Positions 1-10,205 of a stretch of 64,000 nucleotides of DNA are shown piece by piece. The notes under the pieces are model-generated. The model was not told the origin of the DNA and ran no database searches. It was given only the letters and a program-made list of their open reading frames with translations. This DNA comes from Tillus elongatus (Eukaryota; Arthropoda; Insecta; Coleoptera; Cleridae). The DNA is taken from the NCBI GenBank assembly GCA_964006375.1, contig OZ023269.1, positions 496,001 through 560,000 of the forward strand, written 5' to 3'. Each line of letters starts with the position of its first letter. The first letter of the stretch is position 1. The position numbers and the translations under genes are program-made.

Positions 1-51
<51 letters not shown>
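1..51. repeat. (TA)n microsatellite
   Basis: Uninterrupted TA dinucleotides running in from the window edge. The tract is joined directly to the first unit of the family R repeat array, an arrangement also seen at 24.9 and 46.8 kb. Confidence 0.98.
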
Positions 52-55
<4 letters not shown>

Positions 56-1375
56 CACACCGATAACTCAAAAAATAATAAGCCGATTTTGATAAAATTT
101 GGCATGTACCTTTCTTTTGTAAATGGCTTGGATAAGTTCGTTAGTCAGGAAAATCGGATGAGGTTTTCCGGGAAAATTTTGAGTTTTCATTCGAAAAAAA
201 TTCTTATCTCAAAAAGTAATAAGCCGATTTTAATAAAATTTGTCATGTGCCTTCCTTTTGTAAATAGCTTTGACAAGTTTGTTAGTCAAGAAAATCGGAT
301 GAGGTTTTCCGGGAAAATTTTGAGTTTTCATTCGAAAAAAATTCTTATCTCAAAAAGTAATAAGCCGATTTTAATAAAATTTGTCATGTGCCTTCCTTTT
401 GTAAATAGCTTTGACAAGTTTGTTAGTCAGGAAAATCGGATGAGGTTTTCCGGGAAAATTTTGAGTTTTCATTCGAAAAAAATTCTTATCTCAAAAAGTA
501 ATAAGCCGATTTTAATAAAATTTGTCATGTGCCTTCCTTTTGTAAATAGCTTTGACAAGTTTGTTAGTCAGAAAAATCGGATGAGGTTTTCCGGGAAAAT
601 TTTGAGTTTTCATTCAAAAAAAATCTTATCTCAAAAAGTAATAAGCCGATTTTAATAAAATTTGTCATGTACCTTCCTTTTGTAAATAGCTTTGACAATT
701 TTGTTAGTCAGGAAAATCGGATGAGGTTTTCCGGGAAAATTTTGAGTTTTCATTCGAAAAAAATTCTTATCTCAAAAAGTAATAAGCTGATTTTAATAAA
801 ATTTGTCATGTACCTTCCTTCTGTAAATAGCTTTGACAAGTTCGTTAGTCAGGAAAATCGGATGAGGTTTTCCGGGAAAATTTTGAGTTTTCATTCGAAA
901 AAAATTCTTATCTCAAAAAGTAATAAGCCGATTTTAATAAAATTTGGCATGTACCTTCCTTTTGTAAATGGCTTTGACAAGTGTGTTAGTCAGGAAAATC
1001 GGAAGAGGTTTTCCTGGAAAATTTTGAGTTTTCATTCGAAAAAAATGTTTATCTCAAAGAATAATGGGCAGATGTTGATATAATTTGGCGTATACCTTCC
1101 TTTTGTAAATGGCTTTGATAAATTCGTTAATCAGAAAAATCGGAGGAGGTTTTCCGGAAAAATTTTGAGTTTTCATTTGAAAAAAATTTTTATCTTAAAA
1201 ACTAAAAAATCTATGATAACCAAATTTGGTAGGTAGGTTTACGATATAAAAAGTAAACTATACACCAAAATTTAGATTTCTATGTTACAAGAAAAAAAAG
1301 TTATAATAATATTTTGTGCCAGATCATTTCTATGAAAATTCACTACCATAACGCACTTGCTGCGTCCAGAGTTTT
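52..1375 (+). repeat. Family R repeat with 141-bp tandem array
   Basis: About eight tandem units with a period of 141 bp (one or two spacings of 140). The anchor AGCCGATTTT starts near 81, 222, 363, 504, 644, 785 and 926, with a degenerate unit near 1066. After about 1,200 the sequence continues as the single-copy remainder of family R and ends with the shared tail around CATAACGCACTTGCTGCGT. Because 141 is 3 x 47 and the unit has no stop in one frame, open frames of 201 and 138 codons appear (50-655 and 667-1083). They encode near-identical 47-residue repeats. The same sequence lies in non-coding context elsewhere in the window with frameshifts, so I read this as a satellite-like expansion, not a gene. 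Confidence 0.85.
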
Positions 1376-1379
1376 TTTT

Positions 1380-1655
1380 TTAATTTCTATAACTTTTTCT
1401 CTCTTTTAACATAGGGATCTAAATTTTGGTATGTAATTTACATTTTATAATACAAAGCTGCGTATCAAAACTGAATACCATATCTATGTCATTTTCGAAG
1501 AAATAAATCTTTTCCCAAAGAAAACTCAAAATTTTCCCGGAAAATCTGGTGCGATTTTCCTGGCTAACAAACTTATTCAAGCCACTTACAAAGGGTTGGT
1601 ACTCGCCAAGTTTAGTTAAAATCATCACATTATTTTTTGAGTTATCGATGTGTTA
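1380..1655 (-). mobile_element. Family R partial copy, inverted
   Basis: Reverse-orientation copy of the R core. On the minus strand it carries the segments seen in the array (gap-free stretches such as AAAATTTTCCCGG and GCCACTTACAAAGG on the plus strand). It meets the forward copy ending at 1,375 tail to tail, with only a poly-T of about ten bases between. The region to 1,990 holds nothing else I recognise apart from TACAGGATTAG near 1,661, which resembles the ends of the transposons described below. Confidence 0.75.
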
Positions 1656-1989
1656 TATACATACAGGATTAGTAAAAAGTTCCGGAACGGTCCAATATCT
1701 CTGTTATTAATGACGCAATTTTTTGGGATTTTTATAATGACAAATGGTCACAAATAAGCCTTTTTATAACACATTCACGTTTCTTTCACTTCCAGTTTAA
1801 CAGGAAATGACTCCAACTTAGTTTTTTTAAATGGGACACTTGTATTATTTACCATTTTCGGATGCAGGATAAAAAACTACGTTCTGAAACATCAACATGT
1901 TTTTTGTAATTGATAAGATATCACCACAAAAAAATTAATCAAATATTCATAATGCAAAATCAGGATATCTGTTATAAAACTCCGTAAGA

Positions 1990-2735
1990 TGATTTAAACT
2001 AAAGTAATTGTTCGAATTGTGCTCCGTCTACAATTTGACAGTGATATAATCCATCAATAAAATGTCTCACTGAATTTTGTATCATCTCTGCGGTATGTGG
2101 TTGATTTATTCAGTTATCCGCTCCTGTAATTGTTCTAGATCATTAGGGCGTTTTTATACACCTGACATTTCAAGTGACGCCACAAAAAGAAGTCCAGTGG
2201 CGACAGGTCTGGAGAAAGAGTTGGCCACTCGATTGCCTCTGCGTCCGATCCAGCGGCCAGGAAATATTTGGTCCAAATAATCACGGACATTACTCGTAAA
2301 GTGTGGCCTTGTTGGAACTAAATATTATCGCTTGGATGATTAGGTCTCATTTGATTTGGGAAGAGTGCTCTAACTGTTGGTACAATTTGGTTTCTCAATA
2401 ACCTTACCATTTAAATTTCCGATAATAAAAAAAGGTCCAGTTAATTTGTTTCCAAGCAAATCCGCCCACAAATTCACTTTTTGAGGATACTGCGTATGGA
2501 CTTCCTCCATCCAATGAGGGTTCTCTGTTGACCAGAAACGACAATTCTGCCTGTTAACCGTATCATTCAGATGAAATGTTGCTTCATCTGAAAAAAACTA
2601 TTTCACTCACAAAGTTAGGCCGAACTTGAATAAGTTCTGTCATTATTTGAGGAAAATTTAGTCTCCGATTAATGTAGGAGATGTTTAAAATCCATGCCTT
2701 GAACGTCTTGGCAGCATCCTAATCGACAATAGAAA
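1990..2735 (-). pseudogene. IS630/mariner-type transposase relic (copy a)
   Basis: Minus-strand translation gives a degraded transposase of the insect type often annotated with a DUF4817 N-terminal domain. Visible blocks in order are FSDEATF (first catalytic Asp, about 2,590), the NRQNCRFW block, [15 protein letters not shown], then WIGRRG and an SPDLSPLDFF-like block near 2,200. The second Asp block (QQDGAPPH in relatives) is lost in a rearranged stretch near 2,300-2,400. Stops and frameshifts are frequent, so it is inactive. It begins abruptly at its 5' side, directly after the C-terminus of copy b in the same orientation. The family is clear. The exact clade within Tc1/mariner/IS630 is not. 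Confidence 0.75.
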
Positions 2736-2739
2736 TTTC

Positions 2740-3660
2740 TCCTAACTTCTAACGTTAATCAACAACTGAGTCAGCTAAATCGCCTGGTTTAGTCTTGTAT
2801 ACCACACTTTTTACATATCCATATTAGAGGAAGTCTAACAGCGCAAGATCGGGTGATCGTGCTGACCATTCGAACGTTCAGCGCTTCTCTATCCACCGAT
2901 TTGAAAATATTAAGTTGAGGTACTGTAGGACATTGACTTGGTAATCTCGAGCCTGCTGAAACCATATCACATTCGCTTGAACTTGTGGGTTATAAGTTTG
3001 TCTAAGTTAGCAGTGCTAAATAGATAGCTCCATTCAAATTACCATCAATGAAAAAGAGACCAATGAAATTGTTTCCAACTATTCCTGCCCAAACATTAAC
3101 GTTTTCAGGGTATTTCGTGTGTTCTTCTCTCGTCAAGTGTGGATTTTCTTCAGACCAGTAGCGACAATTTTGACGATTACCGTGGACGTAAAATATAAAA
3201 GAGCACTTACCAGAAAACAAAACATGTTCTAGTTAGATAACATTGTTATCCAACACTTCCATCATTTGTTCACAAAAATACGTTATTCTACGTCTCCTCT
3301 TGTCTTCCACGAGCTTCTGAGCTTGTATTAATTTATACGGATGCATTTTTAAAAAATATTCGAATGATTGATGAATGGCTAACATCCAATGTTGTGGTTG
3401 CGTGTCGACTCGAAATATGTGGGGTTTTCTTAAATTCAAGCATAAGATCCAATTTGGTATCATTATTTAGTGCATTAGAAAGTTTTATTTATATCTGCCT
3501 CACATGTCCAAGCTCACGGAACTGCTTTTCAATTTTACTAATTGTCCCTTGGGATATAAGTGGTAAATCGGGACATTTTGCTTGAAATAGGCGAGCAACT
3601 TTGATCTGTGATCGTGATATATCTCCGTAACCAATCATCTGTATAAATTGTTATATACAT
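2740..3660 (-). pseudogene. IS630/mariner-type transposase relic (copy b)
   Basis: A second, nearly full-length but broken transposase. The N-terminal helix-turn-helix region lies near 3,640-3,480. It is followed by the linker ending KRRRRITYFCEQMM (3,290), the NRQNCRYWSEENPH block (3,190-3,130), NVWAGIVGNNFIG and IDGNLNG (3,100-3,030), and finally RSPDLALLDF near 2,860 with YGYVKSVVY. Several stops and frameshifts interrupt it, and the QQDG motif has decayed. The SPDL block is followed within about 100 bases by copy a, so two relics of one family lie in tandem. In this family the protein would cut and join the element ends at TA dinucleotides. Confidence 0.8.
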
Positions 3661-3664
3661 GTTT

Positions 3665-4660
3665 CTGAATTGCAATTAAGAACTGATAACTACTGTCATG
3701 CGGTTGCAATCAGAGAGCAATTTGCCAAGACATTTTAAACAAAACTAACATTGCCAACAATGAAGAGTTTATTACTTTTTAATTGATACCATCCAAAAAG
3801 AATACTGAAATTGTTTCGCCTGCTTTCTCGTTACCAAGAACGAATCGCGATTAGTTATTAATATTTGAATGTGTTGTAGCGAAGTTCGTCAATCAGATGA
3901 ATATGTTGTTTTGAACGTTGAATTTTGCAATGAATTGTAAAACCATAGCATTTTTCAATAGATAATGAAGACATTTTTCAAATAAGGTATCACAAGCCCG
4001 TACTTCCTGTTTAAAATAATTTTCAAACAAGATGAAAGAAAAAAGGTAAAATTTGTTTTTTATGTAAAATAAAGCACATTTAAAAAACAACGCTTACTTA
4101 GACTCTAATGTAATTGAAGACAATATACCTACTTCTACTTAAAACAAATTACAAGCATAGTAAAATAATTTAAAATTTCTTGGCTCATATCACGTTCCTT
4201 CCAGTATTTCCTTTACTAATAAAAATGAATAATGGATGATTTGGAAACAATTACGTCTATAGTGGCGTGTTTATTGTGTCTATTTGTCAAATGAGTAAGT
4301 AAAAAGTCCTGTGAGGTGGGGGACTGGGGACTAAACGCAACGGTCCATGCAAGATGAAGTGCGTCTCTATAAACCACAACCACAGTGTAATAGAGTATCA
4401 GCTCAGCAAAGACCACAGCACAGTGTAGAGAATGTGTCTGTAGGGAGGACGAAGTATCAAAAATGTGGCACTTTGCGCCGATGTTGTAATGCAATACGCA
4501 ATACGCGCCAAATTGAGCGATGCGGGCTACACAGCGGTGACTCGTTCAAATTTTATTTGTTTTTAGCTTTTTTTTATAGATATGATTAGATAGTGTAAAC
4601 TTCGGGTTGTGATAAAAAAAATTGTTAGTAATCGGTTTCCCAACGCATGTCTCAATTTAT
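3665..4660. other. No recognisable gene, 3.7-4.7 kb
   Basis: AT-rich sequence. Short open frames at 4,216-4,494 (-) and 4,347-4,589 (+) overlap on opposite strands and match no family I know. The stretch 4,310-4,520 is less AT-rich than its surroundings. I see no tandem repeat or RNA gene. Confidence 0.5.
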
Positions 4661-4667
4661 GCATCTA

Positions 4668-4830
4668 TTGGTTTATTTAACGTCGGTCTATTTTATTTCT
4701 TCGACTATGGCTAATCACCAACGCCAGTGAGCTGGTTCACATAACTTACTTGAAATCTTCGGAACAGCTGTACAGAGAGCCAACGTTCCGCCTGCTGAGC
4801 TACGGGGACTTCTGTATCTTTGTGAAAATT
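4668..4830 (-). mobile_element. tRNA-derived SINE, variant head
   Basis: On the minus strand the piece starts with a tRNA-like GTAGCTCAGCAGG (A-box type) and ends with the tail found on the other SINEs here (GCCATAGTCG followed by GACCGACGTTAAA). The head differs from copies at 6.1, 24.5 and 31.3 kb, which start with CCTCGGTGG-type sequence. The middle of the long form is missing. This suggests either a second SINE subfamily or a head swap on a shared tail. Confidence 0.6.
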
Positions 4831-4869
4831 TTAAATTTCATTATATAGACTTAATGAATGGAGACAGTA

Positions 4870-5300
4870 CACTCTAAATAGTAATAGTCACTATAAACTA
4901 TTATATACAAACCTTCCAAACAGGCATGCATTTCCAAAAGTTACTCAAGATCTTTTATAAACTCAATGACTAGGTTAAAAAGTAATCATGCTAGAAACCC
5001 TGCACATCTCCATACAATAGGATTGCTAGACACAGCGATTTGCACATGCGATGAGCAGTGTGAAGTGGATTTGAACCACATATTCTGTACGTGTTCCAAT
5101 TATTTAAGTCAACATCAAAAATTGTTCCAGTCCCTTCTTATTTTGGGAATAAGCCTACCCATAAATTTAACACATTTATTATGTCTTGACAATGACTCAT
5201 TAATGCACTTCTATTAAATTTTTGAAAGAAGTAAATATTGTACTATAAAAAAAACTTATAAATTAGCTTTAGGTTAAATTAGAGCTGTGATTGGGTGGAT
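4870..5300 (+). pseudogene. LINE (R1/Jockey type) C-terminal fragment
   Basis: The frame from 4,966 to 5,217 reads through a conserved LINE C-terminus: HARNPAHLHTIG, then TCDEQCEVDLNHIFCTC, a degenerate CCHC-like knuckle, and a leucine-rich end. This matches the region after RNase H or the thumb in insect R1/Jockey-type ORF2 proteins. Upstream traces (YTNLPNRHAFPKV near 4,905) are in the same direction but include stops. No RT core is present, so it is a 5'-truncated dead copy. Confidence 0.6.
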
Positions 5301-5760
5301 CAGATCGCAAGTAGGTTTATAATTAAATTTTTACTAAGTTATGTTAAAGTGTAACAGAAAATTAAAAAATTGTAAATGCCGCTACTATCGTTTTTCCTAA
5401 TGTTAACCCTTATCTATCCCTGGTCCAATTCTTGTCTGTTTTGTTAGCTTTGACGGACCCCTAGGCGATATATGTCTCAGTTTATCCCATTGGTTACGTT
5501 TTCGTTTTAATTTTATAAAAAAAGCACACATTTTAAAAGTTGTGCCAATAGTCAAAATATTGTTTTTTCTTTTTGATTATTACTTTAGTTTATTAACATA
5601 ACATCTTAGTTTCATGGCACAGAATTGGCTAAATTAGGTTTTTTATTTATTTAATTATTTATTTTTTGGTTGACCAGCTTCTTTTGAAAAAATCTTTGAA
5701 TAAATTCTTGTATAAAAGTCTGTGGCTAATGGAACCTGGTTTATGAGGCCAACACACCAC
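5300..5760. other. AT-rich DNA without recognised genes
   Basis: Follows the LINE tail and leads into the CT/CA tract. I see no coding or RNA feature. Confidence 0.5.
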
Positions 5761-5876
<116 letters not shown>

Positions 5877-6085
5877 TATATAGACTTGTTTGCAAGAAAA
5901 TCAATTCGCGACCATAATACAATTTAATGTTGCTTCAGTATTAATGCATACAATACAGTGTGGTATATCGAAAACTATCAAGCAGGTTTCCGAGGATTTA
6001 AAGTTATCTATTTGAAAAACGTTCGGACAAGTCGGTTTTATTTTTGAGAGGGACTTATTTTTGCGCTACTCAGTTACCTATTACA

Positions 6086-6434
6086 ACCTCGGTGATACAG
6101 GGGTAAGAACGTGTGAGTTTGAACCTAAGTGTCCTGGGTTCGACTCCCAGTAGATAAACATTTTACCTTTTCAGTACATACTGTACATTAACATCAACTG
6201 AGGTTGTGGCATTGTGGTTGAGGAAGTTCAATGCCTGCACGTTTCGACTTTCGGAGAGGGTGTCACGTGTACCATGCGATGTTGGGCACATTAAATTTCT
6301 CTTACATCCTTACAGGCAGGGTTTCAGCGAAATTTACAGGATAGTCAGGTGAAACTACTCCCTCACGTCGTTGATTGACCATAGTCGGGGAAAAAGACCA
6401 ATGTTAAGTAAAGAAAATAATGAAAAAATAGGCA

Positions 6435-6437
<3 letters not shown>
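6086..6437 (+). mobile_element. tRNA-derived SINE, long form
   Basis: The 5' head has a tRNA-like layout: CCTCGGTGATACAGGGG (A-box region), then CCTGGGTTCGACTCCCAG (B box in a T-arm stem) ending near 6,155. The body continues with TTCAGTACATACTGTACA, a GC-richer stretch with GCATTGTGG and ACCATGCGATGTTGGGCAC, and ends with GACCATAGTCGG and a short A-rich tail abutting (TA)n at 6,438. Copies at 24,460-24,785 and 31,258-31,575 share the same order, which fixes the unit length at about 320-350 bp. Transcription by RNA polymerase III is expected for this class. Confidence 0.85.

Positions 6438-6508
<71 letters not shown>
6438..6508. repeat. (TA)n between SINE and LTR
   Basis: Pure TA tract. The SINE ends at its left edge and the Gypsy LTR begins two bases after its right edge. 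Confidence 0.97.
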
Positions 6509-6509
<1 letters not shown>

Positions 6510-6511
<2 letters not shown>

Positions 6512-6860
6512 TCACACCCGTATCTATGAGAATTAAGTTTATGAACTTTTTCTATGGTCAGAGGCCGATTGTAAAGTGTCTTGGTAATAGCGAAGACTCT
6601 GGAATTATATTTCTAGAAGGGACTAGAAGTGACAGGGTAGAACAGTGTAGAAGGTCTATAATCTCTATGGACAATATAAATGGGCGAGACGCACATGGAG
6701 TAGTTAGTTTAGCATTTAGTAAGAGTTGGTGCAGAGTAAATGATCATAGAGTATTAAGCGAATCAGTATAGTGTGAACTAATAGTTGGTTATAATAAATT
6801 AGTAGTTTGAAAAGCTGTGTTTTGTTAATCAACAGAACCAGAGCCCCGCAGAATGTAACA
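6510..6860 (+). mobile_element. 5' LTR of a Ty3/Gypsy element
   Basis: Starts TGTCACACCCG and ends GAATGTAACA, i.e. TG...CA ends inside a short inverted TGT/ACA. It lies directly upstream of a gag reading frame. It is about 351 bp long. Sequence after the LTR (GATGTCAGAAGTGGGAT) sits where a primer-binding site should be, but I cannot assign a tRNA. An open frame at 6,526-6,771 inside it is probably chance. No matching 3' LTR is seen downstream, because the 3' end is replaced by other elements. Confidence 0.65.
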
Positions 6861-7025
6861 GCTGATGTCAGAAGTGGGATTTTGAAGCTGCTAGAGGATA
6901 TATTTTCCAGAATATTCGTCGAACAACGGGGAAATTTCTAGAGCCTCTGGAAGATCAGTGTCAGCAGTAATTCATAACTGGGTGTTTGAGACAGAATAAA
7001 CTCTGTACCAGCTTTAAGCACTTCT

Positions 7026-8530
7026 ATGCCTAAGACACGTAGCGCAACAGCCAATATGGATACCCAGCTATTGGAAATGATTTAAAAAATGGACAAAGGA
7101 GTTAAATTAGGCACGAGACAAAGCTTGAGAAAGAAATGAAGAGGCCAGAAAAAGAGACGAAGAAGCCAAAGAAGAAATGAGAAAAATAGATGAAGAGGCC
7201 AGAAAAAGAGACGAAGAAGCCAAAGGAGAAATGAGAAAAAAAGAGATGAAGAGGCCAGAAAAAGGGACGAAGAAACCAAAGAAAAAAATGAGAAAAAAAG
7301 ATGAAGAGGTCAAGAAAAGAGACGGAAAAGCCAAAGAAGAAATGAGAAAAAGAGAAAAAGAGACGAAGAGATGAGAGAGGAACTCATAAAAAGGGATGAG
7401 GAAGCAAAGGAAGAAATGAGAAGAAGAGATGAAGAAACAAAGATAATTCTACAAGAACAGGCCAGCAGAATTAAGAATATTACTTTATGTATGGACGAAC
7501 GTATGAAGCAGGTAAAAGACGACATATTCCAACAAGTAGAAAGCCGAGTAAGGGATATCAGCGACGACATACATAACAAGCTGACGAATATACAGGAAAA
7601 AGGTCAACAGAAAATGCAATCACCAGAAAAGGGGTGTGATACCCTAGTCCAGGGAAACACGAGGCTTGAAGATAGCCCGATCGTCAGAAGAAGGTCCCCA
7701 CATTTGATGGCTCAGTCCCATGGGGTATTTATCTACGCCAGTTTAAAGCCGCTGCTAGAGCAAATGATTGGGGTGAGAGAGAGAGAGAAAGCGACTTCGA
7801 AAATTGTAACTCTCTGAGGAGATGCCCTGGATATACTTATACTTATTATACTTATTTATTGTTAATTCAAGTATACAGCATGTCTTGCAAAAAAAGCATA
7901 GCTTGTGCTTGCAAATAACATAATTTTAAAATTCTTCCAGGAACTCCACCTGTCAAGCGCTTTTATTCTATCACTTTCCAAATTTCCTCTGAACTTCTCT
8001 CCTCTGCAATCCCAAATTTTACCAATACATCTGTTTTAGTATTTTATATTTACATTTACTTCGGTATAGAAAGAATTTGTTTTCTACAACTACATCTTTC
8101 CAAAAATTTTAATTCTAGTACAATTCAGGTGGAATTTTGGAGCCAGCTCTCGTTTCAAACATTAATTGACGGCACCAGGGATACCGACGCTCAACAGGCG
8201 CTGAGGATGGCGAGACATGATAACTTGAACGATGCTTTAGAACATCCTTTGGAGTTTGAAGCGGTAAAGCAAACATCAGAAAGTCATGTGAGAGTTCGCA
8301 GGCTCCAACTACGAGAAGAAATTAGAACGGATCCATCTGAACTGGTTCAGCTACTAAAGAAAATAGTAGAACAGACAAAGCCAACATTTCATATGAAGCC
8401 AATAAGAGCTTACCGTGCAAATGCCTTGCGTTGTTGGAACTGCGGCAAGATGGGACATATACTAGGCGAATGTTGGGCTCTAAGATCACCGCTATCCAGC
8501 ACATGGGCGAAAGTGAACCTAAGGTAGGTA
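7026..8530 (+). pseudogene. Gypsy gag remnant: coiled coil plus CCHC knuckle
   Basis: A likely start is ATG at 7,026 (MPKTRSATANMD), soon broken by a stop. Next come four or five polypurine repeats of about 54-57 bp encoding an 18-residue charged coiled-coil unit (DEEARKRDEEAKEEMRK type, 7,100-7,440). A helical region and the capsid-like block with REREKATS (to 7,817) follow. About 290 bases of unrelated AT-rich DNA (7,834-8,125) split gag. It resumes at 8,129 with a capsid C-terminal part and a perfect zinc knuckle CWNCGKMGHILGEC (C-x2-C-x4-H-x4-C, near 8,430-8,475). Gag would form the retroelement particle and bind RNA. Frameshifts make this copy dead. Confidence 0.75.
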
Positions 8531-8559
8531 ACCGTCTCCCAGGTTAGCAATTTTGACAG

Positions 8560-8985
8560 CGCTCTTGTCGTAGACGGATACGTAAGCGGCAATAATACTC
8601 AGATGGTCGTCGACACTGGCGCACCTAGGACGATTATTCGCCGCGACATGGTACCAAGATGGCGAGTAAGAAAGCCAGACAGAGTGTACAAAGTAAATGC
8701 ACCCAGTGGTGATGGAATCCAGGTATTTGGCAAAACTGACGTCGAGCTGCAAATTAGGACATGGAAGGTAAAGCAAAGAGCGATAGTCGCCGTCATATCA
8801 GACCCGATTATAATTGGCTTGGACATACTTCAAGGTCAGTGCGATAAACTTGATCTTAGCACTAACATGCTGGCTACCGGCGCTGAAGAAATAATAATGT
8901 CGCCTGGCAGTAACCTGGTAGTGCGGAAAATCACCATAGAGGAAAATAGCAGCGTCTGCCGTGAAACTGTCATCCAGTGAAGAGA
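8560..8985 (+). pseudogene. Gypsy aspartic protease domain
   Basis: The frame 8,603-8,980 begins with VVDTGAPRTII, containing the retropepsin catalytic DTGA, and continues to IIIGLDIL, the second hallmark about 75 residues later. The coding continues from gag after a frame change and stops at 8,980, where RT should follow. RT, RNase H and the integrase core are absent, so the copy has a large internal deletion. The catalytic motif itself looks intact. In the family this domain cleaves the Gag-Pol precursor. Confidence 0.8.
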
Positions 8986-8999
8986 GCTGTGAGAGGAAT

Positions 9000-9505
9000 A
9001 AACGACCCAGTTACCTAATGAGAAGCAAGTAGAAAAGAAATTATGCGAGAAGTACAAGACTAAGTGTGCAAAGACCATGTGAGTGTGAAACCAACCCGGA
9101 AAAAGGTAAGTGAACACACTTGCTGGAAGAGAGTTGATGTGACAGGCAGAATAGGGCCTGCAGAGATAATTGTGCAAATAGAAACACCAGAACAAGTTTA
9201 ATTGTGCGGAAGGACTAGTGCAACTTTGCTTGAAGAGAGCTCCGGCATCTTGACGATAAGAAAAGCTATCCATTCTGCTGTCCAAATGCACATACGAGTA
9301 GAAAGCGACCGCATGAAGACCCGCTATGACGTGCGAGCTAATTCAGCTGGTTTAAAAAAAGATCTAGTCTGGTTCTATAAGCCATTACGGCGCAAAGGAC
9401 TGTCACCGACACTACAGAAATTATGGGAAGGTCCGTATAAGGCGGTCAAGAGGATCAATGACGTTGTCTACCTCATTCAGGGAGTCCAAAGAGCAAGATG
9501 AAGGT
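9000..9505 (+). pseudogene. Gypsy integrase C-terminal fragment
   Basis: The frame 9,202-9,501 gives the integrase tail: MKTRYDVRANSAG, KKDLVWFYKP, then the GPY/F-module LQKLWEGPYKAVKRI and a DVVYLIQ strand. Weak coding traces lie between 9,000 and 9,200. The integrase zinc finger and DDE core are missing. At about 9,505 the reading frame runs straight into a Penelope-type terminal module, which probably removed the 3' end and 3' LTR. Confidence 0.75.
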
Positions 9506-9768
9506 GGTCAGAGATATCTCTCTGAGGCCTAGGGCTGAACACACTGAGACCTCACAGACAATCTCTGGAGAGATTTGGGGAGTAGGCAAATTGAGGCCCC
9601 GTAATCGAGCTACCCACCTTTGCCCATCACTCTAAAGAGTAGGCAGATTAAGGCCTTAGAGTGTCCTTACATATTTCCTTTACCTCTTGAAAATGGCTCC
9701 AAAACAGGAGCCGAAACGTCGAAGTTTCCATAAATTCTGGACGCGGTTCAACCCGAGAACCAAGTATG

Positions 9769-9772
<4 letters not shown>
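9505..9772 (+). mobile_element. Penelope-type terminal module (type 1)
   Basis: A ~270-bp block also found at 46,246-46,600 (-), 51,455-51,690 (-) and 52,490-52,770 (+). Its hallmark is the hairpin GGCTCCAAAACAGGAGCC followed by GAAACGTCGA (9,697-9,725), then a CGCGGTTCAACCCGAGA segment. The two flank a GIY-YIG coding remnant at 51.5-52.8 kb, so I assign the block to a Penelope-like element. Such hairpins followed by GAAACGTC are typical of Penelope terminal repeats and relate to degenerate hammerhead motifs. It ends directly at (TA)n. Confidence 0.6.

Positions 9773-9840
<68 letters not shown>
9773..9840. repeat. (TA)n
   Basis: Pure TA tract between the Penelope module and an antisense RTE-like LINE tail. 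A minus-strand open frame through it (9,648-9,962) gives an Ile-Tyr repeat and is an artefact. Confidence 0.97.
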
Positions 9841-9847
<7 letters not shown>

Positions 9848-10205
9848 TCACAGGCCATTTAAGCCCATAGCTTAGTGATATATTTCCACTGCTTCCTGTC
9901 TGTTGCAATGATCTTCCAGTTGTGAACCCCTTTTTCTTCCAAGTCTTACTGAATTGCGTCAAGCCACCTTTTTCTTGGTTTGCCCTTCTTGCTTTTAGTT
10001 AATTTTCGTAGAAAAAATTCACTAATGGGGAGATCCCGACTTTTGAGTTTAAAAAAAAATTTTGCAAATGAGCGCGAACTAGGACTCCTAGAACCCATAT
10101 CCGGGGTCAGTTTCAATTTTACCTACTGGAGTTGACCAAACACATCTTTTTACCATTCGCTCTATATGGCCCAGCCACTTTAGCCTGCGTGCTTTAATTA
10201 CCTGG
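9841..10205 (-). pseudogene. RTE-like LINE C-terminal remnant
   Basis: Antisense translation gives the typical end of RTE/related LINE ORF2. It reads IKARRLKWLGHIERM (about 10,195-10,150), then KRCVWSTPVG, and after the inserted repeat KKGKPRKRWLDAIQ (about 9,985-9,945), LEEKGVHNWK and TDRKQWK. It is interrupted by the short R element at 9,996-10,121 and has stops. In life this tail follows the RT domain of a non-LTR retrotransposon. Only the last ~70 codons remain. Confidence 0.65.
9996..10121 (+). mobile_element. Short family R element inserted in LINE tail
   Basis: About 126 bp starting with the hairpin TTAATTTTCGTAGAAAAAATT (terminal stem TAGTGAATTTT in better copies). It continues with ATGGGGAGATCCCGACTTTTG and GCGCGAACTAGGA, and ends ATCCGGGGTCAGTTTCAATTTT. 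The flanking RTE-like coding sequence continues on both sides, so the ends of this short form can be read. Similar pieces occur at 31.9, 42.1, 45.2, 45.3 and 52.8 kb. Confidence 0.65.

Noticed and set aside
50..1083. Two long open frames encoding 47-residue repeats
   Set aside because: They follow from a stop-free 141-bp satellite-like unit that also occurs in non-coding context with frameshifts.
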